NCBI RefSeq assembly: GCF_020181035.1
Contig: NZ_JAIQYY010000039.1
Location: forward strand, 1 to 50,688
Direction of reading: 5' to 3'
Length of the DNA: 50,688 bases
Origin: Streptomyces sp. CoH27
GTDB taxonomy: Bacteria > Actinomycetota > Actinomycetes > Streptomycetales > Streptomycetaceae
Shown: piece after piece, positions 1 to 9,335 of the stretch
How the letters are laid out: each line of letters begins with the position of its first letter
Position numbering within the stretch: position 1 is the stretch's first letter
Position numbers and translations under genes: made by a program
The notes under the pieces: generated by a model
The model's input: the letters and a program-made list of their open reading frames with translations, nothing else
Database searches by the model: none
What the model was told of the DNA's origin: nothing

Positions 1-57
1 CATCGTTGCAGGTCAGCGGTACTCTCCGCTTATTTGATCAAGACCCGGACAACCCCA

Positions 58-73
58 CTCGCGAAAGCGCGAG
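58..73 (-). terminator. Short hairpin after the first minus-strand gene
   Basis: The arms CTCGCG and CGCGAG enclose the loop AAAG, immediately beyond the stop codon (75-77) of the minus-strand fragment. There is no clear U-tract. Position and symmetry suggest a terminator; the strength is unknown. Confidence 0.4.
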
Positions 74-74
74 G

Positions 75-564
75 CTAGTGGGAGTCGAGGCCGAGTTCGT
101 GGTTCTTGATCCCCTCGCGGACGGCGCTCACGAAGCTGTTCCAGAAGTGGTCGGCGTAGGGGCTGTCCGGGCTCGGCACGCCGGCTGTCGTCCTGCGCCT
201 GGCCGCGCTGGAGAAGTCACCGAACATCGCCTTGCGCAGCGCGGTGGACAGTTCCATCTGGGCGTCGGCGCCGGTGCGGGTGCGGGTGCGGTTGACGATG
301 TTGGCCGGGTCGTTGCCGTAGATGGGGTCGGTGCCCCTCGCGGAGTCGGTTGATGAGGAGGCCCTGGCAGTACGCAGGGACGCCCAGGTCCTCGGGAATC
401 TCCCCTCGAAGACGCTGGAGGTGCTGTGGGATGCCGGGGCGGATTACCTGCCGAGCTTCGAGCGGCTCGGTGGAGGGAGCGGAGTGGACGCGGACGGTCG
501 TCGACCTGTGTGACGCGCGGCTCTCGGCGAAGGCGGAGGTACGACGCTCACAGGGCAGGAGCAC
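75..564 (-). pseudogene. Broken gene of unknown family
   Basis: Two overlapping minus-strand reading frames join into one plausible protein. The upstream frame reads down to ...AYCQGLLINRLREG near 335. The downstream frame continues as TDPIYGNDPANIVNRTR... and ends ...KNHELGLDSH at position 75. A single-base indel near 330-345 would restore one continuous protein. I do not recognise the family. The end is followed directly by a small hairpin. The 5' part beyond about 480 is low complexity and may not be coding. It is either a frameshifted relic or a sequence error in a real gene. Confidence 0.35.
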
Positions 565-685
565 AGACTCTTCGATGAACTGGTCGCCTTTCCGGCCCCG
601 AGCCTGGAGGCGGAGCAGGTGGCAGCGTGATCTCCAACCGTCGGGATCGCTGGGCTGTCAGTACCAGGTGGCATGCTCCGCCACC

Positions 686-1222
686 ATGAACAAACAGCAG
701 TTCTGGGAGCTCATCGCAGCAGCCCGCGACCAGGTGATCAACCCGCACGAGAGCGAATCGGTCGCTCGCGAGGCAACCTCGCTGCTGGCCGTCCGGACAG
801 CCGAGGAGATCGTCGCGGCTCAACAGGTGTTGTGGGACCTGATGGCTGAGTCCTACACCAACCCGCTGTGGGCTGCTGCCTACGTCATCAACGGCGGATG
901 CTCAGACGACGGCTTCGACTACTTCCGCGGCTGGCTGATCGCTCAGGGGCGTGAGGTCTTCGATCGCGTCGTCGCTGATCCTGATGCCCTCGCAGAACTG
1001 CCCGTCGTGCAAGCCTCCGTGGCCGACGGCCTCGACCTGGAGGGTGAGGACGTCCTGGGCATCGCCTGGGACGCACACGTCACGGCGACCGGTGATCAGC
1101 TCCCTGCAGACGCATTTACCATCCGCTACCCGCAACTGGACCCTGCCTGGGCCTTCGATTTCGACGACTCAGACGAGATGGCGCGCCGTCTGCCGCGTCT
1201 GGCTGCCCTCTACCTGGACTAA
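686..1222 (+). CDS. DUF4240 domain protein
   Basis: A 178-residue protein starting MNKQQFWELI at the first ATG that opens the conserved domain. The reading frame extends further upstream, but that part is low complexity. It has the DUF4240 pattern: an N-terminal helix with FWELI, a central AAYVINGGCSDDGFDYFRGW block and a C-terminal acidic end with PQLDPAWAFDFDD. The length fits the family. It is soluble, with no signal peptide. The biochemical role is unknown; such small proteins are often found among immunity genes or with toxin loci, which would fit the similar small genes at 29-35 kb, but this is inference. A transposase relic follows 10 bp downstream on the other strand. Confidence 0.8.
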   Translation: MNKQQFWELIAAARDQVINPHESESVAREATSLLAVRTAEEIVAAQQVLWDLMAESYTNPLWAAAYVINGGCSDDGFDYFRGWLIAQGREVFDRVVADPDALAELPVVQASVADGLDLEGEDVLGIAWDAHVTATGDQLPADAFTIRYPQLDPAWAFDFDDSDEMARRLPRLAALYLD

Positions 1223-1231
1223 GCTTGATCA

Positions 1232-1831
1232 TTAACCTCGCTGCTGTTTCAGGCGGACATGTTCGGTGAGGGTTTCGATTCGTTTCACGGTCTTCCCTGG
1301 CTCGTGACGTGGGGGTGACCGGCGGTTCTTCGAGCCGGGTGGGCGTCCGGGTCCGGGCTTGGAGGGCCTGGGCACGCTGGCGGGGCGGGTGGTCTTCACG
1401 CGGAGGTGGCGGAACCCCCGGCGGACTCGGGCCGGGTGAGCCGACGTGGCTCGCTGGGCCGTCAGGTGAGCGAAGAGGCGCTCGACGATCCACCGGTTGG
1501 GCAGCACTACGAAGCCACGCATGTCGTCGCTGCCTTTGACGATCGCCAGGACCAGCGCGAGCGTGGCCAGGCAGTGCTCGACGAGGCTGCCGGTGTAGCC
1601 GCCGTCGGCCCAGAGCAGTTCCAGCCGGTGGTGCACATCGGTGACCTGCCCGAGCAGCACCTGGGCAGCGGTGTGGTCGCCGGTGTCCGCGGCGGTGACC
1701 ATCACGCCCAGCAGCAGGCCGACGGTGTCGACCACGACATGCTGCTTGCGGCCGTTGATCAGCTTGCCGCCATTGAAGCCCTGGCTGTCCGCGTCGATGA
1801 CGGCGTCCGCACGATCAGAGGTTGAGAACAC
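1232..1831 (-). pseudogene. Chimeric transposase relic (IS5 type joined to another transposase tail)
   Basis: The frame is open for 199 codons but joins two unrelated pieces. Residues 1-120 are the C-terminal half of an IS5-group DDE transposase: DADSQGFNGGKLINGRKQH, then LLWADGGYTG, and PNRWIVERLFAHL carrying the catalytic Glu. The N-terminal third, with the first Asp region, is missing. From about residue 130 the text changes to ARVRRGFRHLRVKTTRPA and GPGRPPGSKNRRSPP, the basic tail of a different Streptomyces transposase family. The junction lies near 1430-1450. It cannot encode an active enzyme. It abuts the 3' end of the WD40 gene (stop at 1836), so the insertion or deletion stopped just short of that gene. 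Confidence 0.75.
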
Positions 1832-1835
1832 GCTC

Positions 1836-4022
1836 TCAGCGGCGATGGGTCAGGACCGCTATGTCCGCGCCGAAACCGACCACCAGCCGCCCGTCGGGCG
1901 CCACCGTCAGTCCCCTGATACGGGAAGGAAAGGCGTACGTACCGATCTGCTGCCCCGTGCTTGCGTCCCACATCCACACGGTTCGGTCGCCGCCGGCGAC
2001 GACGACAGGGCGACCGTCCAGTGTGCCGGTCGCCCCCGCACGCACCTCACTGGTGTGTCCCGTCAGCGGCGGTGCCAGCAGTTCGCCCGTGGCCAGGTCC
2101 CAGAGATGGACTCCTTCTGCCCTGAGGCTGGTGAGAATGACGCTGCGGCCTTCGAGCGTCTCCAGGGCCAGGGCGCCTCGTTGCCGCGGCTGCACTCCGA
2201 TCCATTGGCTCGCGGTCAGGTCCCAGACACGGCCTTCCCCGGTCACGGCGACGAAGCGGCCATCGACTACCCCGAAGAACTCGATGAAGGAGCTGGTGTA
2301 CTCACTGGTCGACCGTCCGTGCAGCTCTTCCCGGGTGGTCAGGTCCCATATCCGCACCGTCTTGTAGCCGTCGCCGCGCGTGAGGAGGGTGGGCCGTCCG
2401 TCCACCGTCCCCGCCGTCAGCAGATCCACGGCAATGGTATGGCCGGTCAGGGGCTCACCGAGCTGTCCCTTGCCGCCGAGGTCCCAGATCCGCACTCCCG
2501 CGTCCGAGCCGCCGGTGACGATGACGCAACTGCCGTCCACGACGGCCGTGGTGACCCCTGTCACGGAGCCGGCATGACCAGTCAGCCAGCTACCCGTCTC
2601 CTTTTCACCGTCGAGGTCCCAGATCCGAACCGATCTGTCGTCGCCACCGGTGACCGCGAGGTGACGCCTGTTCACCACCGCCGTCGCCGTTCCCCGCACA
2701 GCCGCCTCGTGACCCGTCAGCGACGGCCGCAGCTGCCGGAGGGTGGACAGATCCCACACCTCGACCGGCCCATGGGCGTACCCGACGAGGGCGGCGGGGC
2801 GGTCGTGGAGCACCCTCACGGCCGCCGTTTCCACGAAGGCCGCAACAGGCTCACCGACCTGCTCGCGCGTGGCCAGGTTCCAGACGTGCACCTCGTAGGC
2901 GTTGGCGCTGACGGCCATCGGGCACTCGGACGCCGGATCTGTCACCAGAAAGTGCGCCCTGGCGTTGAGGTCCAGACTGGCGCAGTGCCCTGTCTCCCCG
3001 TCGCCGTCACTGCCGCCTTCCGCCGTCCGGTTGTACGCCTGGTCCGCGAACACAGGAGGCTCGTCGTGACGGTCGCCCAGGGCGCCGAACTCCCGTCCCG
3101 TGATCAGGTCCCACACTCGGACGTTTTCCTCCCCCGTGATCAGGTCCGTCGCCCCAAGTTCTGTGGAGTGGCTGGTGACAGCGACGGGGCGGCCGTCCAG
3201 CACCGCCGTCGCCAGAGCGGACACAAAGCCGGTGTGTATGGTCAACGGCTCACTGTGCTGGGAGAGGGTGGCCAGATCCCACACTCTCACCACGTCGTCG
3301 ATGCAGGCGCCGACCACGACCGGTCGACCCTCGACCAGTCCCGCGGCCAGCAATTTCACCCAGGAGTCATCGTCGGCGGAGCACGTACCGACCAGTTCTC
3401 CCCGCGCCAAGTCCCAGACCCGCATCGTTCGGTCGAAGCCGCCGGTGACAGCGACAGGACGACCGTCCAGCACCGCCGTCGCCAGCGCACGTACGTCGCC
3501 GGTGTGAGCGGACACGGCCTTGCCGTATCGGCTGCCCGTGGCCAGATCCCACGCGTGCAGCGTGCCGTCCTCGCAACCGGCGACAGCGATACCACGGCCC
3601 TCCACGACCACGGTCGCCAAGACGCCCACCTTGGCCGGCACCGGCAACGCGTACCGCAGCCGGGAGTCCAAGTCGCTGCCCGTCGCCCACTGCACGACCC
3701 AGGGGTCATCCATCTCTTGGCGGACTGCAACCTGGGCGATGTTTCTTGCCAGCTCTCGGTTCCCGTACCGGGCGGCGTCCAGCGCCAGTACCTGCCGCCG
3801 CACCCCCGCACTGGCGTCACGGTGCACATGCCCCGACGTCCGGTACACAGCAGCCGCCAGGATCTCCTCCTGCCCGGCAGCGCCGTCCAGGCCCGCGAGG
3901 ACCAGCTCCGGGTCCCCGTGCACCAGCCATCCAGGATCGGTCAACCGGCCACCTGCCGCCGCAACTTCGCGGTCCGGACCGCTGCTTGAGAGTTCACCAG
4001 ACATAACCGGCATGGTAACCAT
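1836..4022 (-). CDS. WD40 repeat protein with conserved actinobacterial N-terminal module
   Basis: About 728 residues. The start is at the ATG at 4022, with GAGG five bases upstream; ATGs at 4013 and 4004 are alternatives, and 4004 lines up best with the start of the paralogue at 28210. Residues 20-90 hold a module (LTDPGWLVHGDPELVLAGLD, then DASAGVRRQVLALDAARYGN) that recurs in the proteins at 21425 and 28210. From about residue 130 to the end there are some twelve WD40 repeats, each with a VDGRPVAVTGG-type strand and a closing RVWDLATG. No signal peptide or membrane segment is seen, so it should be a cytoplasmic beta-propeller scaffold. The partner is unknown. Transcribed away from the WD40 gene at 4323 across 300 bp. 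It ends 5 bp from the transposase relic, intact. Confidence 0.85.
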   Translation of the reverse strand: MVTMPVMSGELSSSGPDREVAAAGGRLTDPGWLVHGDPELVLAGLDGAAGQEEILAAAVYRTSGHVHRDASAGVRRQVLALDAARYGNRELARNIAQVAVRQEMDDPWVVQWATGSDLDSRLRYALPVPAKVGVLATVVVEGRGIAVAGCEDGTLHAWDLATGSRYGKAVSAHTGDVRALATAVLDGRPVAVTGGFDRTMRVWDLARGELVGTCSADDDSWVKLLAAGLVEGRPVVVGACIDDVVRVWDLATLSQHSEPLTIHTGFVSALATAVLDGRPVAVTSHSTELGATDLITGEENVRVWDLITGREFGALGDRHDEPPVFADQAYNRTAEGGSDGDGETGHCASLDLNARAHFLVTDPASECPMAVSANAYEVHVWNLATREQVGEPVAAFVETAAVRVLHDRPAALVGYAHGPVEVWDLSTLRQLRPSLTGHEAAVRGTATAVVNRRHLAVTGGDDRSVRIWDLDGEKETGSWLTGHAGSVTGVTTAVVDGSCVIVTGGSDAGVRIWDLGGKGQLGEPLTGHTIAVDLLTAGTVDGRPTLLTRGDGYKTVRIWDLTTREELHGRSTSEYTSSFIEFFGVVDGRFVAVTGEGRVWDLTASQWIGVQPRQRGALALETLEGRSVILTSLRAEGVHLWDLATGELLAPPLTGHTSEVRAGATGTLDGRPVVVAGGDRTVWMWDASTGQQIGTYAFPSRIRGLTVAPDGRLVVGFGADIAVLTHRR

Positions 4023-4322
4023 GCCACCCTCGTCAACGGTCCGGGCACACACGCCGAAGGAACGTCCCGCAGCAACATACGCACTTCCACGCACACCCCC
4101 GCCGACACGGCCCGATGCGACCAGAATGCCAGGTACACGGTCTCCTCGGGGCCCAGACCCAGGGCCGATCGGCTCGTGCACGACGAGCTTCGAAGATTGC
4201 TGCGCGGGGCCGGCGGACTCGGTTCGGGCCAAGGGCTCGTCGATCGGATGACGAACCGAGCGAAAGGCTGCCGGACACCAAGCCGCCTCCTGATTGTCAG
4301 TGCCGCCTGCGAGACTCGTTCC

Positions 4323-6356
4323 ATGATTCCGAAGCTGCCTTTGGACAGCCCTCGTTGGCGTGGCTTTGACGGTGTGAAGGTCGAGGAGATGCAGGTACTC
4401 CTGGCGCAGTTGGCCTCCGCGGCTGCCACCGGGGGCGGCGACGCGTGGCGCCGTACCTGGACGGACCTGTCCGGCGGCCTGATGGATGACGGAGTCGTCG
4501 CCGACGGGGCCTATGCGGCCCTGCCGCATCTCGTCGAGGCGGCAGCGGTCCTGCCTCCGGGACAGACCGTGGACTTCTGGGTGGACCTCGGGTTCATGGT
4601 GACCGCCGATTACCGGCCCCCCGTCCCGGCCGATCTTGAGGAGGGGTTCGGCGCCGCACTGCGGCTGGCCGAGCGGGCGGCCACCCGAAGCCTCCTCGCC
4701 GCTGGTACTCCCGGGCAGGTCTGCGCCCAACTCGCCCTCTCCTGCGTGGCCTTGGCCAGCAACCCCATGGGCGAGGTGCTGGGGCAGTTCCCGGATCTCG
4801 GGGACAGCGGCCTGCTGTTGTCGTGTCCCGCTTGCGGAAGCGACACGGAGATCCCCGACTTCTTCGTGGACCCGGCGCGTGCGCCCCTCAAGGCTCCACT
4901 GCTGCCCAGCCCCGCCCCTGTCCGGGAGGAAGGGCATCCGTGGGGCGAGGTCGCCGCGGCATTGCGGGAGGAGGCGCTGGGGGAGGGCTGGGAACCCTTC
5001 CTGCAGGTGGCACGCGACGTCGCGGTGAGGGGGGTGTCTCCCGAAACACCAGGACAGGCCGTCCTGTGCCTGGTCGCCGGGATGGTTGCGGTCAGGGGCA
5101 CCCCACAGCGGGCCGCAGGGAAATTGGCCCGCCGACTGATGTCGCTCACCGGGCACTTCCGGTGCTGGGACTGCGAGCGGACGTGGACGATCGCGGACGG
5201 CCTGGTGGAGAACCCGGACGGTGCGCTTCCCCAACACGGTCCGGCTGGTGCGCGGACGGACTTTGACGGGTCGACTGCCGCAGCGGAATCAGCGGCGGCC
5301 GGACAACCCAGCCGAGCGGCGACCCGATTCCGGCAGGAAGACAACGCGGTGGTCGCGGCCGACGGCACACCCTGGGGTCGTATATCGGTGTTCTCCGATT
5401 CCGTGCCCGGTTCGTTGGGGGGTGTCTACGCCCTGGCGGTGGTGTCCCGCCCCGGTGGGCCGAACCTCGTGGCCGGCGCCGGGGACAAGGGCGTGGTGTG
5501 CCTGTGGGACGTGACCGACGGCCGGCTCGTCCACGACCCGCTCCCAGGACATCCTGACGCCGTCCGCTCGATGACCACCCTGCTCCTGCCCGACGGCCGC
5601 GTCCTTCTGGCAAGCGGAGGCGACAGCGGGACGATCGCCATGTGGAACCCCCTCACCGGGCAGCCGGTTCGCGAACCTGCCGGCGACTGGCCCGGCGGGG
5701 TGACCGAAATGTGCACCGCTGTCGTCCCCGACGGCCACACCCTGCTCGTCACCGCCACCCCCAAAGGCGCCGTCCGGATGTGGGAACCGGACAGTGGTGA
5801 GTGCGTCAGGCGCCTCAACCCCTACGGCAGTCCGATCCAGTCGGTCACCGCCGTCCCGATCTCCGCCGACCACACGCTGATCGCGGCCGCGGACACCGCG
5901 GGCCGCGTTCACGTGTGGGATCCAGCCGTCGACGACCCCTGGGACCGCGGCGCGGCCGTGCAACTGAGCGCACGCGCGCTCGCCGATGCCGACCACCGGG
6001 TGGCGGCCGTGGAGGCTGTCTGGACACCCGACCGAACCCTGCTGGCCACAGCAGACAACCTCGGGGTCGTCATGCTCTGGGATCTCTCCACCGGTACCCC
6101 CGTAGGCGATGGTCTGCCCAGCTCCACAGGCACCGCCGGCCCGCCGCTCATCACCGCCGCCACCCAGCACGGCGGTCGCACGGTCCTGATCACCGGCACC
6201 CGTCACGGTCACCGGCTGCGGGTGTGGGAACCACAGACCGGCGCAGTGCAGCACATCTCCTTGGACGTGTCGCTCACCTGCCTGGCCACCGCGGGCGCGG
6301 ACCTGATCGTCGGACATGACCGCGGAGTCCTCAGCCTCCCGCTCGGCAGGCAGTGA
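4323..6356 (+). CDS. Seven-bladed WD40-like protein with N-terminal CxxC pairs
   Basis: A 677-residue protein starting MIPKLPLDSPRW, an opening seen in many actinobacterial hypothetical proteins. The frame is open further upstream but that part has no conserved look. Residues 1-330 form a mostly helical region with two cysteine pairs, C168/C171 (SCPACGS) and C281/C284 (RCWDCER), which look like a split zinc site. Residues 350-677 carry six or seven WD40-type repeats ending CLWDVTDG, AMWNPLTG, RMWEPDSG, HVWDPAVD, MLWDLSTG and RVWEPQTG. No signal peptide. It is only distantly like the WD40 gene on the other side of the divergent 300-bp gap and lacks that protein's N-terminal module. A role as a scaffold or sensor is inferred only from the fold. 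Confidence 0.82.
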   Translation: MIPKLPLDSPRWRGFDGVKVEEMQVLLAQLASAAATGGGDAWRRTWTDLSGGLMDDGVVADGAYAALPHLVEAAAVLPPGQTVDFWVDLGFMVTADYRPPVPADLEEGFGAALRLAERAATRSLLAAGTPGQVCAQLALSCVALASNPMGEVLGQFPDLGDSGLLLSCPACGSDTEIPDFFVDPARAPLKAPLLPSPAPVREEGHPWGEVAAALREEALGEGWEPFLQVARDVAVRGVSPETPGQAVLCLVAGMVAVRGTPQRAAGKLARRLMSLTGHFRCWDCERTWTIADGLVENPDGALPQHGPAGARTDFDGSTAAAESAAAGQPSRAATRFRQEDNAVVAADGTPWGRISVFSDSVPGSLGGVYALAVVSRPGGPNLVAGAGDKGVVCLWDVTDGRLVHDPLPGHPDAVRSMTTLLLPDGRVLLASGGDSGTIAMWNPLTGQPVREPAGDWPGGVTEMCTAVVPDGHTLLVTATPKGAVRMWEPDSGECVRRLNPYGSPIQSVTAVPISADHTLIAAADTAGRVHVWDPAVDDPWDRGAAVQLSARALADADHRVAAVEAVWTPDRTLLATADNLGVVMLWDLSTGTPVGDGLPSSTGTAGPPLITAATQHGGRTVLITGTRHGHRLRVWEPQTGAVQHISLDVSLTCLATAGADLIVGHDRGVLSLPLGRQ

Positions 6357-6764
6357 ACATGTTCGGCCACCACCCCGTCCCACCCGTCGCGCGGGGTAAC
6401 GAGACGGACAGGCGAGAACCTGCACGACGTGCGCGACAGAGCGGCCCGTGGCCGCAACCCTGCAGCCGGTGCGCCCGCACGGTCGTCCGGCGGCGGGCGG
6501 ACAAGCCGCGCCGACCGAAGGACGCCGTTCAACAGCCGGCGTGCCAGGAGTTCACCGTCCGCCCCGGTCACGGCCGCTGCCGGAACCCGGGTGCGACGAG
6601 CCCGATCGCAGCCAACGCCCGGTGTGGCCAGGTGGATTCACGGTTGCGCGCCTCAAAAACGACATGTCAGAGTTCGGTGCATTGTCGGCTTCCGCAGTGT
6701 CGTCACCCGCACGGCGTCAAGCCAACGCCACAGGGCGGACGGTGCAGTGCAGGGAGGGGAAGCG
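6357..6764. other. Non-coding gap before the PQQ-type propeller gene
   Basis: About 400 bp of GC-rich sequence with several open frames but no recognisable protein, no clear transposon end and no obvious hairpin. The last bases hold the ribosome site of the next gene (6751-6760). It presumably contains that gene's promoter; no convincing -35/-10 pair was found. Confidence 0.4.
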
Positions 6765-8804
6765 ATGACTGGTGTCGAGGTGAGCGACAGAACGCTGTGG
6801 AGAGTGCCGGGCGGGGGCGTGCTCTACCACACGCCGGCGATGGCCGACGGCGCCGTCTACGTCCGTGACGAGTTGTTCGATCTGGCAGCAATCGACGCGG
6901 ATACCGGACAGCGACGCTGGACACTGCACGTCGACGCCGGGATCGAAACATCGCCGGCGGCGGGCGACGGCGGTGTGTACTTCGCCGACACCGTCGGCTG
7001 TCTGACGGCGGTGGATGCCGCGAGTGGCGCGGTGCGGTGGAAGTGGAGAGCGGGCCGGTCGAAGATGTCGGCGCCGACGGTGGCCGACCACATCGTGTAC
7101 TCCGTGTCGCACGACGGCAGGATGTGGGCGGTGGACGGGCTCACCGGCCAACCGGTGTGGAACGTCAAGGTGGCGGACCACCGCACCTCCAACAATCCAC
7201 CGCCGGCAGTGTCCCAGGGGTTGCTGTACGCGGCCGTGGGAGGCCGCCTGCTGGCCCTGGACACAGCCACCGGAAGCAGGCGATGGGACATCCTCCCCTC
7301 CGGCGGCGTGCGGCAGTCGCCGACAGTGACCGGCGGCAGCGTGTATGTGGGCAACGACGAAGGCCTGCTCGCGATGGACGCCGCGACGGGCCAGGAACGC
7401 TGGCGGCTGTCCCCCGGAGGAGCGGTGTGGGCGAGCCCCGCAGTGGACGAGGGCATCGCGGTCGTCGGTGTCGTCGGCTGGTATCTGATCGCAGTGGACA
7501 CCGGGACCGGTCGGGAGAGGTGGCGGCTGAAGACCCGCGGTGAGATCCACGCGACGCCGGCGATCGCCGACGGCACGGTGTACGCGGGCAGCCACGACGG
7601 GCGCCTGTGGGCCGTGGACGCGGCCACCGGCGAGACACACTGGAAGGTCAGGACCACCAGGCCGGTGCACTCCACGCCGTTGGTGAGCGGCGGCACGGTG
7701 TACATCGACAGCCTCGATGAGCACCTCTACGCCGTACGGGCCCATCGGCAAGGTGAAGCACCCGCCGAGGATCACCGCGCCGCATCCGCCCGTCCGACAC
7801 CGACGAACGCCCCTTCGGAATCCAGCTCGGCTCCGATCAGCGGCACCGTGCGCTGGCAGGTGCACGCCCGTAACGCGGGAGCCTTCACCGTAGCCGTCGC
7901 CGACGGCGTCGTGTACCAGCCCAGCCACCGTGACCTGCTGGCGTTGGACGCCGCCACCGGCCAGGAACGGTGGCGCCTGACGTCCGCCCTCCCGTTCCAC
8001 TCGTCACCGTTGGTCGTCGACGCCACTCTGTACATCCGCAACGGGAAACACCTGTGGGCCGTGGAAACGGGCACCGGACACGTGCGGTGGAAGCGTGCGA
8101 CTGACTACGCGGGAGATACCCGGCCGGCGGTGGCCGACGGCACGGTGTACCTGGCCGTCGGCGACGGAATGTGGGCGGTGGACGCGGCCACCGGCCGCAG
8201 GCGGTGGAAGCAGCGGCTCAGGTCGCGCTACCCGCGCTCCTACGAGGAGTTCACGTCCCCCGCGGTGGCCGACGGCCGGGTCTACGTCTCTCACCCCCGT
8301 GACTCCCTGTGGGCGGTGGACGCCGCTACGGGAAGCAAGCTCTGGCAGGTGAAGACCTACGCCTCGCCCTACACCGCACCGGTGGTGGCCGACGGCACCG
8401 TCTACGCCGGCCGTGATCATGGCCTGGTCGCGCTGGACGCCGCCACTGGTGAACAGCGGTGGCAGCGGCGCTTCGGCAGTCCGACGTGGTCCACGCCCGC
8501 GGTCGTCGACGGGACCGTGTACATGGGCAGCAACGGCTGGTACCTGTGGGCCGTGGACGCGGCCACCGGGGAGGAACGCTGGAAGCAGGAGACCGGACGC
8601 GCCCGTGAGTCGTCGGCGGCGGTGGCGGACGGGACCGTGTACATCGGTAGCGAGGACCAGTCGCTCTGGGCGGTGGACGCGGTCACGGGCGAGGAACGCT
8701 GGCGTCTGCAGACCGGTGGGGAGGTGCGTGCGACGCCCGTGGTGGCGGACGGGACTGTGTATGTCGGCAGCAAGGACGATTTCCTGTACGCGATTCACAC
8801 CTGA
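6765..8804 (+). CDS. PQQ-binding-like beta-propeller repeat protein
   Basis: A 679-residue protein. The ATG at 6765 follows a strong AGGGAGGGGA ribosome site. It consists almost wholly of about fifteen repeats of the BamB/PQQ propeller type, each with a VADGTVYVGS strand and a LWAVDAATGEERWK strand. A proline/serine-rich linker at about residues 328-360 splits it into two repeat blocks of seven or eight blades, so it probably forms two propellers. No signal peptide, lipobox or membrane segment is present, so it should be cytoplasmic, unlike BamB or the quinoprotein dehydrogenases. No PQQ-ligand or catalytic residues can be assigned, so a structural or binding role is more likely than enzymatic. 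Monocistronic as far as can be seen. Confidence 0.85.
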   Translation: MTGVEVSDRTLWRVPGGGVLYHTPAMADGAVYVRDELFDLAAIDADTGQRRWTLHVDAGIETSPAAGDGGVYFADTVGCLTAVDAASGAVRWKWRAGRSKMSAPTVADHIVYSVSHDGRMWAVDGLTGQPVWNVKVADHRTSNNPPPAVSQGLLYAAVGGRLLALDTATGSRRWDILPSGGVRQSPTVTGGSVYVGNDEGLLAMDAATGQERWRLSPGGAVWASPAVDEGIAVVGVVGWYLIAVDTGTGRERWRLKTRGEIHATPAIADGTVYAGSHDGRLWAVDAATGETHWKVRTTRPVHSTPLVSGGTVYIDSLDEHLYAVRAHRQGEAPAEDHRAASARPTPTNAPSESSSAPISGTVRWQVHARNAGAFTVAVADGVVYQPSHRDLLALDAATGQERWRLTSALPFHSSPLVVDATLYIRNGKHLWAVETGTGHVRWKRATDYAGDTRPAVADGTVYLAVGDGMWAVDAATGRRRWKQRLRSRYPRSYEEFTSPAVADGRVYVSHPRDSLWAVDAATGSKLWQVKTYASPYTAPVVADGTVYAGRDHGLVALDAATGEQRWQRRFGSPTWSTPAVVDGTVYMGSNGWYLWAVDAATGEERWKQETGRARESSAAVADGTVYIGSEDQSLWAVDAVTGEERWRLQTGGEVRATPVVADGTVYVGSKDDFLYAIHT

Positions 8805-8942
8805 CGCCCTGCGTCCCCTTCCCCCACGGGAAACGCTCACTCGCAGGACGGGGAAAGACCTTCAGCCCTCCGCGAGGCCGCTGGTCACACGTACTCATGA
8901 ACACCCCTGGCAGCGGCGTGTGCGACTCGATGGCAGCGGACG

Positions 8943-9227
8943 TCTGGGCCGCTACCAGAGGCTCTCCAGGCCGAGCTGTGGGATGCGGAGGCCGTGTGGG
9001 AGCGATTCATGATCGCCCGCGAGACCGTTAGCGAGGTTCTGGCGGAGCCTCGTGGTGCCGGGGACGCGCCGCCGGTCGCGGTGGCCGGCGAAGAGTCGGT
9101 GCAGGTCACGGCGACTGTGCCCGGTTCGGTGGTGCCGCACTGGCGGGAAGGACTCGCCCCGACGGTTCTCGTGTCGGGCTACCAGCGAATCATGGATGTC
9201 CTGGCGGACGGGGCGGAACCGGTGGGA
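8943..9227 (+). pseudogene. Fragment of an IS-associated winged-helix accessory protein
   Basis: An open stretch reads PLPEALQAELWDAEAVWERFMIARETVSEV, then VTATVPGSVVPHWREGL and GYQRIMDVLADGAEPV. This order is typical of a small Streptomyces protein with an N-terminal coiled coil and a C-terminal winged helix that often sits next to transposase genes. The expected C-terminal helix-turn-helix half is absent: the frame loses similarity at about 9227, just before a sequence resembling an IS630 terminus at 9260. No start codon with a ribosome site is visible, so both ends are probably lost. Family recognition is from memory. Confidence 0.45.
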
Positions 9228-9259
9228 GGCGATGGACTGCCGTCAACTCGCGGCGTCCC

Positions 9260-9288
9260 TGGTGCCGCATCAAGCAACGTTGGCCCTG
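9260..9288 (+). repeat. Solo IS630-type terminal repeat
   Basis: GTGCCGCATCAAGCAACG and the following bases match the left terminus of the IS630 element at 9888-9915 (GTGCCCCGCATCAGGCAACG...) with only a few differences and in the same orientation. It stands alone, where the accessory-protein fragment breaks off, and may be the scar of a lost copy. Confidence 0.5.
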
Positions 9289-9335
9289 TTCGCGGCCTTG
9301 GGGGAGTCGCTCGTCGTCAGCGTGGTTACCGGACG

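Noticed and set aside
1641..3989. 782-codon plus-strand open frame
   Set aside because: It is the antisense of the WD40 gene (1836-4022); its text is Arg/Pro/His-rich and low in conserved pattern, as expected for a shadow in high-GC DNA.
4023..5237. N-terminal extension of the minus-strand WD40 protein to 1133 residues
   Set aside because: The extension lies opposite the WD40 gene at 4323 and has shadow composition; the paralogue at 28210 and a ribosome site support a start near 4022.
6717..8840. Long minus-strand frames opposite the PQQ-type gene
   Set aside because: They mirror its repeats and show no independent start or family.
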